Source: Elusimicrobiota bacterium (lineage in GTDB: Bacteria; Elusimicrobiota; Elusimicrobia; FEN-1173). From it: a stretch of 64,000 bases of DNA. The DNA lies in NCBI GenBank assembly GCA_016715645.1, contig JADJZR010000008.1, positions 1 to 64,000 on the forward strand, read 5' to 3'. A program made the translations under genes and the position numbers. The notes beneath the pieces are model-generated. The model was not told where the DNA came from and did no database searches. It worked only from the letters and a program-made list of their open reading frames with translations. Position 1 is the stretch's first letter. Every line of letters starts with the position of its first letter. This document shows, piece after piece, positions 1 to 8,452 of the stretch.

Positions 1-414
1 AATTCGCGTTGACCAAGTTGTGGCGGAGATGTGGTGGATGCCCGGGGCACCAACAAAGGAAAAGGGTTTGCCGGGGCGGTCAAACGGCATCGGTTTAAGG
101 GCGGACCACAGACCCACGGTCAGTCCGACCGTTGGCGCGCGCCGGGGTCCAGTGGGCGTGAACGGGTGTGGCCCGGCAAACGGGGACCCGGCCATATGGG
201 ACACGAGCCCAGCACGGTTCAACGATTGAAAGTGGTGAGCGTGGATCCCGGACAAAATTTGATGCTGATCAAAGGTTCGGTTCCAGGCCCGATCGGTTCT
301 TGTGTGCGAATTTATAAAACCACCCGCCCCAAGCGAGTGAGCAAAGCGGCGCCGGCCAAAACCAAGGTTGTAGCGAAAAAGGCGGCGAAGCCCGCCGCGC
401 CGGCGAAAAAGTAA
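1..414 (+). CDS. rplC: Ribosomal protein L3, 3' part, frameshifted at window edge
   Basis: C-terminal part of 50S protein L3, an early-assembly protein near the peptidyl transferase centre. The family core GTNKGKGF, a GPGHMGHEPSTVQ segment (usually PGRMG) and VPGPIGS are visible, followed by a Lys/Ala-rich tail of about 28 residues. The first bases read IRVDQVV in frame 2, then switch to frame 1 near base 21 as GGDVVDARGTNKG. Restoring one G near bases 20-23 gives an ordinary L3 sequence. The 5' part is outside the window. First gene of the visible superoperon, 9 bp before rplD. Confidence 0.93.
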
Positions 415-423
415 GAGGATCCC

Positions 424-1071
424 ATGTTGACTGTCGACGTTTTAAATAAGAAAGGCGAGAAAGTGGACACGGTGTCTTTGTCCGCGGACGTGTTTGAGGT
501 CAAAGCGCCGTCGGCGTTGATCCACGAAGTGGTGACTATGTATCTGGCCAACGAACGGCGGGGCACGCACTCGACCAAAACCCGAGGGGAAGTGTCGGGC
601 GGCGGGTTGAAACCCTGGAAACAAAAGCACACGGGCAACGCCCGGGCCGGTTCGACGCGGTCGCCGTTGTGGCGCCACGGCGGAATCACGTTCGGACCGA
701 AACCGAGGTCGTATGTGCAGGCGGTCCCGCCGGCCAAAAGGCGGTTGGCTTTGAAAGCGGTGTTGTCGTCGTTTGTTCGGGAAAACAAACTGCGGGTGAT
801 CGACGATATTTCCGTGTCCGAACCGAAAGCCAAACAGGGAGCGGCGTTGTTGGCGGCGCTGAAGGTGGGTCCGAAAACAGTGTTGGTGGTGAACGCCGTG
901 CCGGAAACGTTGGACCGTGCGTTGCGAAACAATCCATCGGCTCGGATCCGTTTGGCGCGGGATCTGACAAGTTATCAAGCGATGTTGGCCGACGAGTTGG
1001 TGGTGACAAAAGCCGCCCTGGCCGAATTGACACAGCGGTTGGGTGACGGATCCGCGGAGGTCAAACAATGA
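424..1071 (+). CDS. rplD: 50S ribosomal protein L4
   Basis: L4 of 215 aa lines the nascent peptide exit tunnel. The hallmark loop is present at about residues 40-85: HEVVTMYLANERRGTHSTKTRGEVSGGG split over two blocks, then KPWKQKHTGNARAGS, the 23S-binding extension. The ATG follows a GAGGA box. The stop codon overlaps the next start as ATGA, so translation is probably coupled to rplW. In E. coli L4 also represses its own operon; nothing here shows whether that holds. Confidence 0.97.
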   Translation: MLTVDVLNKKGEKVDTVSLSADVFEVKAPSALIHEVVTMYLANERRGTHSTKTRGEVSGGGLKPWKQKHTGNARAGSTRSPLWRHGGITFGPKPRSYVQAVPPAKRRLALKAVLSSFVRENKLRVIDDISVSEPKAKQGAALLAALKVGPKTVLVVNAVPETLDRALRNNPSARIRLARDLTSYQAMLADELVVTKAALAELTQRLGDGSAEVKQ

Positions 1072-1361
1072 GTTTGTCGTATGCGCATATTTTACGTCGG
1101 CCGCTGGTGACCGAACGGTCCACCCAGCTGAAAAAACTGAACAAGTTCGTGTTCGAAGTCGCGCCGGAAGCCACCAAAGGACAAATTCGGGAAGTGGTGG
1201 AAGGGGCCTTCAATGTGGACGTGGTGGGAGTGAACACCATGCGGGTGCCCGGCAAGCTTCGCCGGCGCGGACAGCGGACGGGTTACCAATCGGAATGGAA
1301 AAAGGCCATTGTGACGTTGAAAAAAGGCCAGGACATCAAATACGCGGAGCCCCAGGGATAA
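1068..1361 (+). CDS. rplW: 50S ribosomal protein L23
   Basis: L23 of 97 aa, at the tunnel exit where trigger factor and SRP dock. It opens with the typical ILRRPLVTERST block and has KYxF-like and GKLRRRGQRTGY segments of the family. The ATG lies in the ATGA overlap with rplD. Normal length and place between rplD and rplB. Confidence 0.96.
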   Translation: MSLSYAHILRRPLVTERSTQLKKLNKFVFEVAPEATKGQIREVVEGAFNVDVVGVNTMRVPGKLRRRGQRTGYQSEWKKAIVTLKKGQDIKYAEPQG

Positions 1362-1365
1362 CGCT

Positions 1366-2205
1366 ATGCCCATGAAAACATTTAAGCCTTACACGCAGTC
1401 GCGGCGGTTCATGACGGTGGAGGATTTCAGCGACCTCACCAAAAAGGCGCCCGAAAAAAGCCTGTTGGAGCCGTTGCGCAAAACCGGCGGACGCAACAAC
1501 ACCGGGTCCATCACCGTGCGGTTTCGTGGGGGCGGGCACAAGCGGATGTATCGCAAGATTGATTTCAAGCGGGACAAAGTCGGTGTGCCGGCCACGGTGG
1601 CGGCCATCGAATATGACCCCAACCGGAGTTCTCGGATCGCTTTGCTGTTTTATAAAGACGGTGAAAAACGCTATATTCTCCAGCCGGTGGGCATGAAGGC
1701 CGGGGACAGCGTGATGTCGGGTCCCAACGCGGAAATCCGGGCTGGCAACGCGTTGCCTTTGGCAAACATTCCGTTGGGCACGGTGGTGCACGCGGTGGAG
1801 TTGGTGCCGGGTAAAGGCGCGCAGTTGGCTCGGTCGGCGGGCGTGTCGGTTCAGATCATGGCGAAAGAAAATGGGTACGCCACGCTCAAGATGCCGTCCA
1901 GCGAGATTCGCATGGTTCCCGACGGGTGCATGGCGACGGTGGGGCAGGTGGGCAACACCGAGCACGAAAATTTGACCATCGGCAACGCGGGGCGGTGGCG
2001 GCACAAAGGGTTTCGGTCGCAGGTGCGCGGAACGGCCATGAACGCGGTGGATCACCCGCACGGGGGCGGTCGTGGCAAAAGCAAAGGGAACAACCAGCCT
2101 CGGTCGCCCTGGAACCAACCGGCCAAAGGGTACAAAACGCGGTCGCCCAAACAACATCATTGGTTGATTTTGCGTCGTCGGACCACCGCCACGCAGGCTG
2201 TGTAA
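1366..2205 (+). CDS. rplB: 50S ribosomal protein L2
   Basis: L2 of 279 aa, needed for subunit joining and peptidyl transferase function. It shows KPYTQSRRFMT at the N-terminus, RNNTGSITVRFRGGGHKR, and the very conserved AMNAVDHPHGGGRGKSKG near residue 225. The first ATG at 1366 gives MPMKTFKP; the ATG two codons later is equally possible. Full length. Confidence 0.98.
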   Translation: MPMKTFKPYTQSRRFMTVEDFSDLTKKAPEKSLLEPLRKTGGRNNTGSITVRFRGGGHKRMYRKIDFKRDKVGVPATVAAIEYDPNRSSRIALLFYKDGEKRYILQPVGMKAGDSVMSGPNAEIRAGNALPLANIPLGTVVHAVELVPGKGAQLARSAGVSVQIMAKENGYATLKMPSSEIRMVPDGCMATVGQVGNTEHENLTIGNAGRWRHKGFRSQVRGTAMNAVDHPHGGGRGKSKGNNQPRSPWNQPAKGYKTRSPKQHHWLILRRRTTATQAV

Positions 2206-2214
2206 GGAGAAACC

Positions 2215-2501
2215 ATGTCACGATCCAAAAAGAAGGGGCCCTACATCGACGCGAACCTGGTGGAAAAGGTTCAGGCCCTCAAGAAGACAGGCGACAAAAA
2301 GCCGATCAAAACCTGGGCTCGGGCCAGCGTGATCGCGCCGGATTTTGTGGGGATCACGTTCGCCGTGCACAACGGCAAAAACACATACCGGTTTACGTCA
2401 CGGAACAAATGGTGGGCCACAAGTTGGGCGAATTTTCCCCGACCCGCTATTTCCGCGGCCACGGCGAGGCGCATACGAAAGAAGCCTCGTCCAAAACCTA
2501 A
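2215..2501 (+). CDS. rpsS: 30S ribosomal protein S19, frameshifted in this sequence
   Basis: S19 forms a complex with S13 in the 30S head. Residues 1-56 (MSRSKKKGPYID to VHNGK) read in the frame of the ATG at 2215. The rest (HIPVYVTEQMVGHKLGEF, then SPTRYFRGHGE) reads in the next frame and stops at 2499-2501. The switch is at the A5 run 2377-2381; one more A would restore a normal S19 of about 95 aa. As assembled, the first frame runs into rplV and makes an artificial 208-residue S19-L22 fusion. RBS is AAGGAGA. Confidence 0.93.
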
Positions 2502-2514
2502 AGGAGATATTTCC

Positions 2515-2841
2515 ATGGAATCCATTTCGCACGCCGTTTCGCGCGGCTTCTCTTATCGAAAGGTGAACCAGGTGCTGAATCTGATCAAAGGCAAGACCGT
2601 GATTGACGCGATGGGCGTGCTTCCCTGGGCACCGCGCGTGTCGCGGGTGTTGGTTGGCAAAACGCTGAAAAGCGCGGTGGCCAACGCGGGCAAAGGGGTC
2701 GACGTGACCCGGTTGAAGGTGTCCAAGGCGTGGGTGAACCACGGACCGGCGTTGAAACGCGTGATGCCGAAAGCCATGGGGTCGCGGGCCATGTTTAAAC
2801 GCAAAACCTGCCATCTCACCATTGTCGTCAGCGACAATTAG
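2515..2841 (+). CDS. rplV: 50S ribosomal protein L22
   Basis: L22 of 108 aa; its beta-hairpin reaches into the exit tunnel. Family features are the N-terminal SRKVNQVLNLIKGK block and the C-terminal KRVMPKAMGSRAM hairpin tip. The ATG at 2515 is preceded by AAGGAGATATTTCC, a clear ribosome binding site, which supports an independent start despite the apparent read-through from rpsS. Confidence 0.95.
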   Translation: MESISHAVSRGFSYRKVNQVLNLIKGKTVIDAMGVLPWAPRVSRVLVGKTLKSAVANAGKGVDVTRLKVSKAWVNHGPALKRVMPKAMGSRAMFKRKTCHLTIVVSDN

Positions 2842-2867
2842 ACGGTTAAGGATAAAGGAGAATTCGT

Positions 2868-3704
2868 TTGGGCAATAAAACGCATCCCAAGGGCATACGG
2901 CTCGGATACATCAGGGAGTGGGACTCCAAGTGGCTTAACCTCAAGGAGATGCCCGCCCTCATTGAGGAAGATTTTAAGATCCGAAAATTTTTGAAAGACC
3001 GTCTGAAACTCGCGGCGGTTTCGAAGATCGGCATTGAACGGACGGGCAAGTATTTGCGGGTGAACATTTACACCGCGCGGCCCGGTTTGGTCATCGGAAA
3101 AAAAGGCGCGGACATCGAAGGCCTGCGCGGCGTGATCGAAGAAATGACGGGTCTTAAAACCGCTATTCAGATCATCGAGATCAAACGTCCCGAAGTGGAC
3201 GCGCAGTTGGTGGCCGAAGGGGTGGCCATGCAGTTGGAAAAACAGGTGGGGTTCCGGCGGGCCATGAAACGGTCCATGGAACGGGCCATGCAGGGCGGGG
3301 CTCTGGGGATCAAAATCATGGTGGCGGGCCGGTTGGGCGGCGCGGAAATTGCTCGGACGGAATGGTTGAAAGAGGGGCGCGTGCCGTTGCAAACGTTTCG
3401 GGCCGACATCGATTACGGATTTACAGAAGCCCGAATCAAGATGGGCACGATCGGGGTCAAAGCGTGGGTGTTTCGCAAAGAGCTGTTCCAAAAAACGGAC
3501 GCGGATCTCATGGCGGAAGTGCGTGTGATTGAGGAAAAAGAAAAAGAAGAGTTGGCCAAAAAAGTGGAAGCGGGCCTTTTGCCGGTCGAACCGGTGGTGA
3601 CGGTGGAACCGCAAGCCGAGGCGGAAGCGATCGAGGAAGAAGTTATGAGCAAGATCCAAGAAGAAGAAGATGAAGCCAAAAAACGCGAAGGGAGCGTTGA
3701 ATAG
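2868..3704 (+). CDS. rpsC: 30S ribosomal protein S3
   Basis: S3 of 278 aa, part of the mRNA entry tunnel and its helicase activity. It starts at a TTG (MGNKTHPKGIRLGY) behind AAAGGAG. The type 2 KH domain carries GLVIGKKG at about residues 74-81. The C-terminal domain is standard to about residue 215; the last 50 or so residues form an unusual Glu-rich tail (EEKEKEELAKK, QEEEDEAKK). Confidence 0.97.
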   Translation: MGNKTHPKGIRLGYIREWDSKWLNLKEMPALIEEDFKIRKFLKDRLKLAAVSKIGIERTGKYLRVNIYTARPGLVIGKKGADIEGLRGVIEEMTGLKTAIQIIEIKRPEVDAQLVAEGVAMQLEKQVGFRRAMKRSMERAMQGGALGIKIMVAGRLGGAEIARTEWLKEGRVPLQTFRADIDYGFTEARIKMGTIGVKAWVFRKELFQKTDADLMAEVRVIEEKEKEELAKKVEAGLLPVEPVVTVEPQAEAEAIEEEVMSKIQEEEDEAKKREGSVE

Positions 3705-3706
3705 CC

Positions 3707-4120
3707 ATGCTCATGCCTTCGCGTGTTAAATATCGTAAGTCGCATCGAGGTCGGTTGAAAGGTCGAACGAAAGGCGGCGCGTTTGTGTCGTTCGGCGAGT
3801 TTGGGTTGCAGGCGTTGGAGTCCCACTGGATCACGGCGCGCCAGATCGAAGCGACGCGAATTACGCTGTCGCGTGCCTTGAAGAAGGGCGGCAAAGTGTG
3901 GACGCGGATTTTTCCGGACAAGCCGGTGTCCAAAAAGCCGGCGGAAACCCGGATGGGGAAAGGCAAAGGCAACGCCGAGTTTTGGGTGGCCGTGGTGAAA
4001 CCGGGCCGAATTATGTTTGAAATTGAAGGGGTGAACGCGGACCAGGCCAAAGAAGCGATGCGTCTGGCGGGGCACAAACTGCCGATCTCGACCCGCTTGG
4101 TAACGCGGGACCATTTCTAG
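3707..4120 (+). CDS. rplP: 50S ribosomal protein L16
   Basis: L16 of 137 aa, near the A-site tRNA. It begins MLMPSRVKYRKSHRGR and keeps WTRIFPDKPVSKKPAETRMG and GKGNAEFWVAVVKPG, with Arg-81-region residues intact. Separated from rpsC by 2 bases. Confidence 0.97.
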   Translation: MLMPSRVKYRKSHRGRLKGRTKGGAFVSFGEFGLQALESHWITARQIEATRITLSRALKKGGKVWTRIFPDKPVSKKPAETRMGKGKGNAEFWVAVVKPGRIMFEIEGVNADQAKEAMRLAGHKLPISTRLVTRDHF

Positions 4121-4130
4121 GACGAGTGAC

Positions 4131-4337
4131 ATGGCCAAACAAAAAGACGACATTAATTTTTCGGAACTGACAGCGGACGAGTTGCGGGTGAAGGTCCGCG
4201 AAAATCAAGAAAAGCTTTTTAAGTTAAAATTTCAGAACACGACCGCTCCGCTGAAAAATCCTCGGGAAATTCGGACGACCCGGCGGGTCATCGCGCGGGC
4301 GCTCACGTTCTTACGTCAAAAGGGAGTGTCCGCGTGA
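4131..4337 (+). CDS. rpmC: 50S ribosomal protein L29
   Basis: L29 of 68 aa, a small two-helix protein at the tunnel exit. The pattern SELTADELRVKVRENQEKLF, FQNTTAPLKNPREIR, RRVIARALTFLRQ is typical. Its stop overlaps the GTG start of rpsQ (GTGA). Confidence 0.95.
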   Translation: MAKQKDDINFSELTADELRVKVRENQEKLFKLKFQNTTAPLKNPREIRTTRRVIARALTFLRQKGVSA

Positions 4338-4642
4338 CTGTGACCAAGATCGAACGCGCCGATCGGAAAGAAGTGGTGGGGGTCGTTCTTTCCGACAAGA
4401 TGGACAAGACCCGGGTGGTGGCGGTGGAACGGCGGTTGCGCCACGGCAAGTACGGAAAAGTGTTGACCCGGTCGACAAAACTTTATGCCCACGACGAAAA
4501 AAATGAAAGCAAGTCGGGCGACCGCGTGCGGTTAATGGAAACGCGTCCGTTGTCGAAACTGAAACGCTGGCGGTTGGTGGATGTGCTGGCCCGAGCGTCG
4601 GTGGGGGCATCGCTGGACGAGGCGTTGGGAGGGAAGTCGTGA
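4334..4642 (+). CDS. rpsQ: 30S ribosomal protein S17
   Basis: S17 of 102 aa, a primary 16S binder with an OB fold. It starts at GTG in a GTGA overlap with rpmC. VGVVLSDKMDKTRVVAVERR and GDRVRLMETRPLSKLKRWR are family signatures. A C-terminal stretch of about 15 residues is longer than in E. coli. Confidence 0.96.
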   Translation: MTVTKIERADRKEVVGVVLSDKMDKTRVVAVERRLRHGKYGKVLTRSTKLYAHDEKNESKSGDRVRLMETRPLSKLKRWRLVDVLARASVGASLDEALGGKS

Positions 4643-5007
4643 TTCAAGAGCGAAGCATTTTACGGGTGGCCGACAATTCCGGCGCGCGGTTGGTTCGCGT
4701 GTTTCGGATGCACGGAGGGTCTCGGCGGCGGTATGCGTATCTGGGCGATTTGGTGACGGCTTCCGTCCAGACAGCGTTGCCGGATTCGGCGGTTAAGAAA
4801 GGCGATGTGGTCAAGTGCGTGGTGGTTCGCACCCGCAAAGAGCGGGCTCGGCCCGACGGAAGTTATGTCCGGTTCGACGACAACGCGGCGGTTCTGATCG
4901 ATGACCAGGGCGAACCGAAAGGGACCCGTATCTTTGGGCCCATTGCCCGGGAACTGCGTGAACGAAACTATTTAAAAATCATCTCCCTCGCCCCGGAGGT
5001 GGTATAA
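4639..5007 (+). CDS. rplN: 50S ribosomal protein L14
   Basis: L14 of 122 aa, at the intersubunit bridge. MIQERSILRVADNSGARLV, VVRTRKERARPDGSYVRFDD and GTRIFGPIARELRE are the family motifs. GTG start in a GTGA overlap with rpsQ. Confidence 0.97.
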   Translation: MIQERSILRVADNSGARLVRVFRMHGGSRRRYAYLGDLVTASVQTALPDSAVKKGDVVKCVVVRTRKERARPDGSYVRFDDNAAVLIDDQGEPKGTRIFGPIARELRERNYLKIISLAPEVV

Positions 5008-5010
5008 GCC

Positions 5011-5331
5011 ATGGCTCTTTCTCCGATTCGAAAAAAAGATAAGGTGATGGTGTTGGCGGGTAAAGATCGCGGGAAGCAGGGCGAAGTGATCGAAGTGGAT
5101 CATGTCAAAGGGCGCGTGTTGGTGGCAAAAGTGAACATGGTCAAGAAACATGCCAAAGGCAAACCGCCCCAACAGCCCGGCGGGATTCAAGACAAAGAAG
5201 CCTATTTGCCGATCGGCAAGGTCATGTTGGTGTGCCCGAAATGCAACAAGGCGACCCGGTTCAAAAGCGGGTCCATCTCCGACGGTACCAAAGCCCGCGT
5301 CTGCCGTTCCTGCGGTGAAATGATCGGCTAA
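5011..5331 (+). CDS. rplX: 50S ribosomal protein L24
   Basis: L24 of 106 aa, an assembly initiator. The KOW motif is at residues 9-35 (KDKVMVLAGKDRGKQGEV). The C-terminal half holds CPKC and CRSC pairs, a possible zinc site seen in many bacterial L24 proteins. A hairpin plus T6 tract follows directly, so some transcripts may end here before rplE. Confidence 0.97.
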   Translation: MALSPIRKKDKVMVLAGKDRGKQGEVIEVDHVKGRVLVAKVNMVKKHAKGKPPQQPGGIQDKEAYLPIGKVMLVCPKCNKATRFKSGSISDGTKARVCRSCGEMIG

Positions 5332-5335
5332 GGGC

Positions 5336-5355
5336 GGGCCATTCGGCCCTTTTTT
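5336..5355 (+). terminator. Intrinsic terminator-like hairpin after rplX
   Basis: Stem GGGCC (5336-5340) and GGCCC (5345-5349) around the loop ATTC, followed by six T (5350-5355). It sits inside the superoperon, just before a 279-bp gap. The short stem suggests partial termination. The same ATTC loop recurs after rpsK and rplQ. Confidence 0.6.
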
Positions 5356-5445
5356 CAAACGGCGAGTTTTCGGCGGGGTTTTTTGGGGGTCTTCAGCGGT
5401 TCGAGGAAGGCGGTTGGGAGCGAGGGGAAAGTTAGTAAATATTTT

Positions 5446-5562
5446 GTGACTACTCAGGTCCCTCATGCGTCCCTTCGGGTCACCTTCCCCCAAGAGTGGA
5501 AGGAAACAAAGATTTTCCCTCTCCTCTTGGGAGAGGGCAGGGTGAGGGAGTTGAGTAGTTAC
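5446..5562. repeat. Intergenic palindromic repeat, full-length copy with terminal inverted repeats
   Basis: MITE-like element of 117 bp in the rplX-rplE gap. Left end GTGACTACTCAGGTCCCTCA and right end (reverse complement) GTAACTACTCAACTCCCTCA form 20-bp imperfect terminal inverted repeats. The core has CCCTCTCCTCTTGGGAGAGG followed by a GGGTGAGGG run. No coding capacity. One of nine related elements in the window. Confidence 0.85.
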
Positions 5563-5610
5563 CCTATTTTTCCTCTTGAAACGATTTTAACTTAAGGGAG
5601 TGAGGTTCGG

Positions 5611-6210
5611 ATGTCAAACGAAGAAAATAAAACAGTGGAACCCCGTCTCAAAGAGATGTACCGGACGGCGGTGGTGCCGGAAATGATGAAACGGCACAAT
5701 TGGACGAACGCGTTGCAGGTGCCGCGGTTGAAGAAAGTGGTGGTCAACATGGGCCTGTCGGAAGCACGGGAAAACGCCAAAGTGGTGGACCTCGCGGCCG
5801 AAGAGTTGGCGGTGTTGTCGGGCCAAAAACCCCAGGTTCGTCGGGCGAAAAAAGCCATTTCCAATTTTAAGTTGCGGGCGGGAATGCCCATTGGCGTGCG
5901 CGTCACGTTGCGGGCGGGTCGGATGTGGGATTTTATGGACCGGTTGGTGAACATCGCCATTCCCCGAATCCGGGATTTCCGCGGGGTGGACCCGAACCGA
6001 GGGTTTGACGGGCGGGGAAATTACAATTTGGGTCTTACGGAACAGTATGTGTTTCCGGAGATCAACCTGGACAAGTCGGACAAGTCCCGGGGAATGAACG
6101 TGACCGTGGTGACAACCGCGGGCAAAGACGAGACGGCGCTGGAACTGTTGGCGCTGTTGGGTATGCCGTTTAAGCGCGATAAGAAATCCGCGCTGAGTCA
6201 AGGAGCGTAA
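5611..6210 (+). CDS. rplE: 50S ribosomal protein L5
   Basis: L5 of 199 aa binds 5S rRNA and contacts the P-site tRNA. It has VPRLKKVVVNMGLSEAREN, RAKKAISNFKLRAGMPIG, RVTLRAGRMWDFMDRL and DPNRGFDGRGNYNLG. The ATG at 5611 follows AAGGGAGTGAGG. The N-terminus is about 18 residues longer than E. coli L5, and the last 10 residues are poorly conserved. Confidence 0.97.
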   Translation: MSNEENKTVEPRLKEMYRTAVVPEMMKRHNWTNALQVPRLKKVVVNMGLSEARENAKVVDLAAEELAVLSGQKPQVRRAKKAISNFKLRAGMPIGVRVTLRAGRMWDFMDRLVNIAIPRIRDFRGVDPNRGFDGRGNYNLGLTEQYVFPEINLDKSDKSRGMNVTVVTTAGKDETALELLALLGMPFKRDKKSALSQGA

Positions 6211-6215
6211 CCCTT

Positions 6216-6401
6216 ATGGCCACACACGCGTGGGTCGCGAAAATGCGCAAGCCCCTCAAGTTTGCGGGGCGATATCGTAACCGGTGCCGGCTGTGCGGTC
6301 GGCCGCGGGCTTTTTTCCGAGATTTCGGCTTGTGCCGAATCTGTTTTAGAAATTTGGCTTTGCGCGGGGAAATCCCCGGCGTGACGAAGTCCAGCTGGTA
6401 A
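6216..6401 (+). CDS. rpsZ: 30S ribosomal protein S14, zinc type
   Basis: Short zinc-binding S14 (type Z) of 61 aa, located in the 30S head. The zinc ligands are in CRLCGRPRAFF and GLCRICFR, the C-x2-C...C-x2-C signature of the 61-residue class. Ends with GVTKSSW, as usual. It begins 5 bases after rplE. Confidence 0.97.
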   Translation: MATHAWVAKMRKPLKFAGRYRNRCRLCGRPRAFFRDFGLCRICFRNLALRGEIPGVTKSSW

Positions 6402-6423
6402 AGCAAGGGGAGACGAGGACACT

Positions 6424-6819
6424 ATGAGCAACGATCCGATCAGCGACATGTTCGCCATGATCAACAACGCCAACCATAAGTTCTTGGAACGGGTGGATTT
6501 GCCGGCGTCGAGGGCGAAAAAAGACATTGCCCACCTGTTGAGGGAAGAAGGCTATATTGCCGATTACAAAGTTCTGCCGGACCGCAAGCAGGGGGTTCTG
6601 CGGCTGTTCATGAAATACCGGCCCAACAAAGAGCGGGTGATTCAGGGGCTCAAGCGGGTGTCGCGGCCGGGCCTGCGGGTGTATCGGGCGTACGAAGATT
6701 TGGGTAAGGTGCGGGGCGGGTTGGGGATGTCCATCGTGTCGACGCCCAAAGGGTTGATGACCGACCGCCAATCGCGAAAACAAAAGCTCGGCGGCGAAGT
6801 CATCGCCACGATCTGGTAA
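6424..6819 (+). CDS. rpsH: 30S ribosomal protein S8
   Basis: S8 of 131 aa, binding the central domain of 16S rRNA. It opens SNDPISDMFAMINNA and ends with MSIVSTPKGLMTDRQSRKQK and LGGEVIATIW, the conserved C-terminal signature. A GGGGAGACGAGG ribosome binding region precedes the ATG. Confidence 0.97.
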   Translation: MSNDPISDMFAMINNANHKFLERVDLPASRAKKDIAHLLREEGYIADYKVLPDRKQGVLRLFMKYRPNKERVIQGLKRVSRPGLRVYRAYEDLGKVRGGLGMSIVSTPKGLMTDRQSRKQKLGGEVIATIW

Positions 6820-6832
6820 AAAGGATTCTCGA

Positions 6833-7417
6833 ATGAGCCGTCTTGGAAAAAAACCGATTCCAGTTCCAGAAAAAGTTAAAGTGGCCCTTCAAGGGCCGGT
6901 GGTGAGCGTGTCGGGACCGTTGGGTCAGTTGACCCGAACGTTGCCGGCGGGTTTAACGGCCCGCGCGGAAAACAACACTCTGCTTTTGGACCGGCGCGAC
7001 GATAGCCGTGTTCAGCGGTCCCTTCACGGGACGTTTCGCAAGCTGTTGTCGAATATGTTGGAAGGCGCGTCCACGGGTTTTTCCAAGGAACTGCGGATCG
7101 GGGGCGTGGGGTTTCGCGCCACGTTGACGGGGAACAATTTGCAAATGACCCTGGGGTATTCGCATCCGGTGGACTACGTGGTTCCGGCGGGGATTAAGGT
7201 CACGGTGGATCCGAAGCAGACCACGCTGGTGATCCAGGGAGCGGACAAAGAAAAAGTGGGCCAAGTCGCGGCCGAGATTCGGCGGTTCCGTCGGCCCGGA
7301 GTGTATTGGGCCAACAACGAGCCGGTGGGTATTCGCTACGCCAACGAGCACGTGCGCCGAAAGGCCGGAAAAGCGGCGGCGGGCGCGGCCGGTGCGGCGG
7401 GAGGAGCCAAGAAATGA
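6833..7417 (+). CDS. rplF: 50S ribosomal protein L6
   Basis: L6 of 194 aa with two related alpha-beta domains near the factor-binding site. MSRLGKKPIPVPEKV at the start, and GADKEKVGQVAAEIRRFR with GIRYANEHVRRKAGKAA near the end, are diagnostic. The tail is Ala/Gly-rich (AAAGAAGAAGGAKK), a lineage-type extension like the L3 tail. Confidence 0.97.
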   Translation: MSRLGKKPIPVPEKVKVALQGPVVSVSGPLGQLTRTLPAGLTARAENNTLLLDRRDDSRVQRSLHGTFRKLLSNMLEGASTGFSKELRIGGVGFRATLTGNNLQMTLGYSHPVDYVVPAGIKVTVDPKQTTLVIQGADKEKVGQVAAEIRRFRRPGVYWANNEPVGIRYANEHVRRKAGKAAAGAAGAAGGAKK

Positions 7418-7779
7418 GCTTAAAAAGTCCACAAGAGCGTCTGGCGTTTCGACGGTTGCGGGCGCGGCGGAAAATTTACGGAACAGCGGACAAACCCCGT
7501 TTGTCGGTTTATCGAGCGCAAAAGCATATGTACGCCCAGTTGGTGGACGACGCGGCTGGCCGGACGTTGGCGGCGGTGTCGAGTTTGTCTCCCGACTTGA
7601 AAAAAGAGTTAAAGACCGGCGCGACAGTGGACGCCGCTCAAAAAGTCGGTGCGGCGTTGGCTGAAAAAGCCAAAAGTCTCAGTATCACCCGCGTGGTGTT
7701 TGATCGGGGCGGGCGGGCGTATCACGGCCGTATCAAGGCCGTGGCCGACGGAGCCCGTTCGGCGGGCCTCAACTTTTAA
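7414..7779 (+). CDS. rplR: 50S ribosomal protein L18
   Basis: L18 of 121 aa, a 5S rRNA-binding protein. RLAFRRLRARRKIYG, KPRLSVYRAQKHMYAQLVDD and VVFDRGGRAYHGRIKAVAD fit the family. The ATG at 7414 overlaps the rplF stop as ATGA; the in-frame extension upstream only shadows rplF. Confidence 0.97.
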   Translation: MSLKSPQERLAFRRLRARRKIYGTADKPRLSVYRAQKHMYAQLVDDAAGRTLAAVSSLSPDLKKELKTGATVDAAQKVGAALAEKAKSLSITRVVFDRGGRAYHGRIKAVADGARSAGLNF

Positions 7780-7792
7780 CGTAGGAGATCCT

Positions 7793-8317
7793 GTGCCAAA
7801 AATAGACGCCAACAGTTTGAACCTGAAAGAAACAGTGGTGACCATCAACCGGGTGGCCAAAGTGGTGAAAGGCGGTAAACGGTTTTCGTTCAGCGCCCTG
7901 GTGGTGGTCGGCGACGGGGCCGGTCACGTGGGAGCGGCCATCGGAAAGGCCAAAGAAGTGCAAGCGGCGATCCAAAAAGCCGTGACCCATGCCAAAAAAA
8001 GTTTGATCCGGGTTCCCCTCAAAAACGGCACCATTCCCCACGAAGTGATGGGCGTGTTTGGGGCGGGAACGGTGCTGTTGAAACCGGCTGTTTCAGGAAC
8101 AGGCGTTATCGCGGGGGGCAGTGTGCGGGCGGTGGTGGAAGCGGCGGGGGTGCGGGACATTTTGAGCAAGTCGTTGCGTAGCGCCAACCCGTTCAACGTG
8201 GTGTATGCGACGTTGGCGGGGTTGGAAGATTTGGAGACGCGCGAAGAGTCGTATCGTCGGCGGGGTAAAGAGCTTCCTGTCCGGACCGCCGCGCCCGCTG
8301 TCGCCGCGACCGCGTAG
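7793..8317 (+). CDS. rpsE: 30S ribosomal protein S5
   Basis: S5 of 174 aa, important for decoding fidelity and mRNA unwinding. The dsRBD-like part has VTINRVAKVVKGGKRFSFSA, and the second half has GVIAGGSVRAVVEAAGVRDI and KSLRSANPFNVVYATL. The GTG at 7793 is chosen because a TAGGAGATC box lies just upstream; in-frame codons further upstream only shadow rplR. An Ala/Pro-rich tail ends the protein. Confidence 0.96.
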   Translation: MPKIDANSLNLKETVVTINRVAKVVKGGKRFSFSALVVVGDGAGHVGAAIGKAKEVQAAIQKAVTHAKKSLIRVPLKNGTIPHEVMGVFGAGTVLLKPAVSGTGVIAGGSVRAVVEAAGVRDILSKSLRSANPFNVVYATLAGLEDLETREESYRRRGKELPVRTAAPAVAATA

Positions 8318-8328
8318 TTTTGTGGGCC

Positions 8329-8452
8329 TACCCCAGGAGGGGAAGGAAACAAAGATTTTCCCTCTCCTCTTGGGAGGCTGGTCACAGAGCTCCCAGCACC
8401 GGAGGCGGCAGCGCCGCTGATGCGAGGGCAGGGTGAGGGAGTTGAGTCGCCA
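8329..8452. repeat. Intergenic palindromic repeat, left end truncated
   Basis: Member of the same repeat family, about 124 bp, occupying the gap where rpmD (L30) usually lies between rpsE and rplO. It keeps the CCCTCTCCTCTTGGGAG core and a right end TGAGGGAGTTGAGT. An inserted GC-rich segment replaces the central hairpin, and a clean left terminal repeat is missing. Confidence 0.75.

Noticed and set aside
2215..2841. A single 208-residue S19-L22 fusion protein
   Set aside because: The second half of S19 is intact in the next frame and rplV has its own RBS and ATG. A one-base loss in the A5 run explains the apparent fusion.
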